Below are positions 42,932 through 45,091 of a stretch of DNA of 45,091 nucleotides, in pieces. Numbering within the stretch: position 1 is the stretch's first letter; each line of letters begins with the position of its first letter. The notes beneath the pieces are model-generated. The model did not search any database. It was not told the origin of the DNA and worked only from the letters and a program-made list of their open reading frames with translations. The translations under genes were made by a program, and so were the position numbers. This DNA comes from Herbinix sp. (GTDB taxonomy: Bacteria; Bacillota; Clostridia; Lachnospirales; Lachnospiraceae), in NCBI GenBank assembly GCA_029239235.1, contig JAQZBD010000056.1, positions 1-45,091 on the forward strand, in the 5' to 3' direction.

Positions 42932-43112
42932 TTCTTACCTCCATCATGCTGCAATACAGCGTTATAAATACTCAGGAAACTCCTAATGGATTATCATATT
43001 TCTTCATGGTGCTTCTCCAAGTCTTCTCTAGTTCTCTCTAGTTTTCTTTCACATTCTTCTCATGGAATAATGAAAGCTTTTTCAAACAACTCAGCCTCAT
43101 CAATGTCAAACT

Positions 43113-44045
43113 CTATTCATAGATAGGATGAAGCACATGATTAATATAGTACTTGGATAACAGCATGGTCGCCATAGGATCCGGTGTACCATCTGTTTCC
43201 AGACCGATCCAGCCCTTGTACTCATATTTCTTTAACAGCTTCCACAGACCTACGAAATCAACTTCTCCTGAGCCAAGCTCCCAGAACCAACGATCACCAT
43301 TATCCTGGAATTCAGCCCCTGCACAGAGTCTTAATTCGTCCGGTGAATTCGGGAAGGTTGTATCCTTCAAATGGAAGTACTTCACAAAGTCATGGTAGGT
43401 GTCGTAGAATTTCACTACATCAAAGCCAAGGATTGCTACCTGAGCTGTATCTAAGCAAAATCCTACATATTTCTGATCTATATTCTCAATATATCTCTCC
43501 AGCTCATCCTTATTAATGGAACCCCAGAATTCTGTATGTACGCACGGAATGATATCTTTTTCTGCACAACGCTTACCAAATTCATTCATAAAATGTGCAG
43601 AAGTTTTAATCTGTTCCTTATCCAGCGGTCCAAGTCCATAATAACCGCCGCATGGCATGATATTAATTCTGTGTCCACCAAGTTCCTTCGTAAAATCAGC
43701 AATGGCATCTAACGGCTGTATTGCCTCACTGAATTTTGATTTGTCCTGAGAATTAAAGGCAATGGCAAAGGTACCAGTAACCTCTTCAATTCCTCTTTCC
43801 TTAACAAACTCCGTAAACTTCTTCGCTTCCCCGAAGAACTGCTTTATGTACGGTTCCATATGGAACATAAGCTCAATTCCGGTAAAACCTGCACCGATAT
43901 GATATTTGATAATTTGATCCCAATCCAGATAATATACCGCATTACTAAAGTCACCTTTATACCACTCGTCCCAGTTAGTCAGCTGAGGATATTGAACCTT
44001 AAGGCCCCACATATTAGTCTGATATGAATACTTTAAATTTCCCAT
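43113..44045 (-). CDS. Sugar phosphate isomerase/epimerase-like TIM-barrel protein
   Basis: 310 residues, AP_endonuc_2 fold. Candidate metal ligands: Glu in PCVHTEFWGS, Asp in GFCLDTAQVAI, His in KYFHLKDT, and Glu in IGLETDGTPD. The N-terminus YSYQTNMWGLKVQYPQL followed by a long insertion before IGAGFTGIELMFHM sets it apart from the other two family members in this operon. It is 12 bases after the adjacent gene at 44058 and so is co-transcribed. The 181-bp spacer on its 3' side holds no recognised element. Confidence 0.88.
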   Translation of the reverse strand: MGNLKYSYQTNMWGLKVQYPQLTNWDEWYKGDFSNAVYYLDWDQIIKYHIGAGFTGIELMFHMEPYIKQFFGEAKKFTEFVKERGIEEVTGTFAIAFNSQDKSKFSEAIQPLDAIADFTKELGGHRINIMPCGGYYGLGPLDKEQIKTSAHFMNEFGKRCAEKDIIPCVHTEFWGSINKDELERYIENIDQKYVGFCLDTAQVAILGFDVVKFYDTYHDFVKYFHLKDTTFPNSPDELRLCAGAEFQDNGDRWFWELGSGEVDFVGLWKLLKKYEYKGWIGLETDGTPDPMATMLLSKYYINHVLHPIYE

Positions 44046-44057
44046 TATCCCGCCTCC

Positions 44058-45038
44058 TTATCTTAACTTTTCCACAATTTTATGTTGAACGAACCAGCCC
44101 ATCTTCAGCAGTCCCCGATATACATCCAGTGTCTTCTTCTGTTCGCAGATGATCCAGCCGTCATAGTTACTATCCTTTAACACCTGAACTGCACTGAGGA
44201 TATCTACCTTTCCTTCTCCAAGATCACAGAATACCTTCTGAGGTCCCTCTACCGGAATTTCAGCATTAATTTTTTTCCAATTGTTAAAGGCATCTTCAAA
44301 GCCGGTATCACTTACGCGCATATAAGCTACTTGATGCTTGTGTGCATTAACCACAATCGTGGTAGGATCTCCTGAAATCTGCATATGAGCCAGATCAGGG
44401 CACAGATAGGAACCGCTCACTCTCTCCAGCAGCTTTGCCATCTTATTGCCGCGGAATAAGCTCCAATATTCTGTTTTAAAAGCTACTTGAACTCCTTTTT
44501 TCTCTGCCTCTGCAACGACCTCACTTAAAATCTCTACTGTTTTATCTGTGAATTCCTCATCCAGGTCACCTTTGAACAATGTCTCTAACCAGCCAATCTC
44601 AGGGGTAGGTGATATCACCAAGCCTTTTCCTTTTAGGGAGATCAGATGATCAATTGCCTGCAAGCACATATCACGGAATAAACCGTAATAATCCTCAGCT
44701 TTTCTTGCAGCTGCAATTACTTCCAGCATTGCATCATTTGCATTCACATGAACACTGGTCACCTCTTCAATGCCAAATTCATTCAGCATTGCAAGAAATT
44801 CCTCCGGTGAGCCGTATTTTGAGCGAACTGCAACCGCATTGCAGGGTATTCCGCATCTGCCTGTCTCAAAAGCCATCGGGTCACTATTATACGGATTAAA
44901 AGGTAATTCAATTCCCTTAAACCCTACTGCTGACACATATTTAAAGAACTCAACCCAGAAACCTTTTGATTGCTTGTAAATAAAGTTCGGTCCGCTTGTC
45001 AGCATATTTACCATTTCTAAACTACATCCAAATTTCAA
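44058..45038 (-). CDS. Sugar phosphate isomerase/epimerase-like TIM-barrel protein
   Basis: 326 residues from a TTG at 45038 with AGGAGG eight bases upstream; the frame is open for another 17 codons without a site, so the usual KFGCSLEMVNML start was chosen. AP_endonuc_2 features are VGFKGIELPFNPYN, Glu in VAFKTEYWSLF, Asp-His in LCPDLAHMQI, and Glu in WIICEQKKT. The position that is His in the neighbours (FHLKD, IHMKD) reads YMRVSD, so one metal or substrate ligand may differ. It is the first visible gene of the operon; its promoter lies beyond or at the right edge. Confidence 0.85.
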   Translation of the reverse strand: MKFGCSLEMVNMLTSGPNFIYKQSKGFWVEFFKYVSAVGFKGIELPFNPYNSDPMAFETGRCGIPCNAVAVRSKYGSPEEFLAMLNEFGIEEVTSVHVNANDAMLEVIAAARKAEDYYGLFRDMCLQAIDHLISLKGKGLVISPTPEIGWLETLFKGDLDEEFTDKTVEILSEVVAEAEKKGVQVAFKTEYWSLFRGNKMAKLLERVSGSYLCPDLAHMQISGDPTTIVVNAHKHQVAYMRVSDTGFEDAFNNWKKINAEIPVEGPQKVFCDLGEGKVDILSAVQVLKDSNYDGWIICEQKKTLDVYRGLLKMGWFVQHKIVEKLR

Positions 45039-45091
45039 TGAAACGTCCTCCTGTCTGTTGTAAATACATATTTTTGTAATCGTTTTCATTT

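Overview
The window reads as a chromosomal segment of an anaerobic, low-GC Gram-positive bacterium, most likely a clostridium of the Lachnospiraceae type. This is inferred from gene content: [FeFe]-hydrogenase maturases (HydE, HydG), a monofunctional Ni-carbon monoxide dehydrogenase, a pyrophosphate-type phosphofructokinase, a FloA/NfeD operon, a GerMN lipoprotein, chemotaxis and GGDEF signalling genes, AGGAGG-type ribosome binding sites and AT-rich spacers. No rRNA, tRNA, CRISPR array, phage or insertion sequence was recognised.

Layout. 1-1660: the start of hydG and complete hydE (minus strand), preceded by a strong promoter and a ~220-nt structured leader ending in an intrinsic terminator just before hydE, which looks like a transcription-attenuation element of unidentified class. 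1665-9182 (minus): a VOC protein, then an efflux/sensing block made of a DrrAB-type ABC transporter, an OmpR-type response regulator, its histidine kinase and a second ABC transporter (ATPase plus FtsX-like permease) whose promoter carries a direct repeat suited to that regulator. 9416-11902 (minus): GNAT, NfeD-like, flotillin FloA and a small repeat-containing protein. 12204-14117: CooS. 14319-14991: a decayed SDR gene. 15045-17810: GerMN lipoprotein and membrane-anchored polysaccharide deacetylase. 18212-20084: PPi-phosphofructokinase and nitroreductase, convergent. 20481-22193 (minus): tiny Lys-rich protein, DUF503 protein, TruA, zinc ribbon protein. 22566-25119 (plus): metallophosphoesterase, CBS protein, membrane protein with a long 5' hairpin. 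25204-28209 (minus): broken GGDEF gene, a second TruA with an altered catalytic residue, a 16-bp tandem repeat array and a MATE transporter. 28411-32579: small hydrophilic protein, ROK glucokinase, chemoreceptor, four-helix membrane protein.

32600-45038 (minus) is a carbohydrate island: a Crp/Fnr-type regulator, a LacI-type regulator and a long operon with three AP-endonuclease-2-fold sugar isomerase/epimerase proteins, two Gfo/Idh/MocA dehydrogenases and a complete ribose-type ABC importer (lipoprotein, double ATPase, two permeases). One permease gene is interrupted by a one-base frameshift in a run of six G. The gene set suggests import of a sugar, polyol or glycoside followed by NAD-dependent oxidation and epimerisation or elimination, as in 3-keto-sugar or inositol pathways; the substrate cannot be read from sequence. 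The strongest leads for something undescribed are the hydE leader RNA, the paralogous TruA with Glu in place of the catalytic Asp, this sugar island with its 40-bp dyad element, and the FloA-linked repeat protein.
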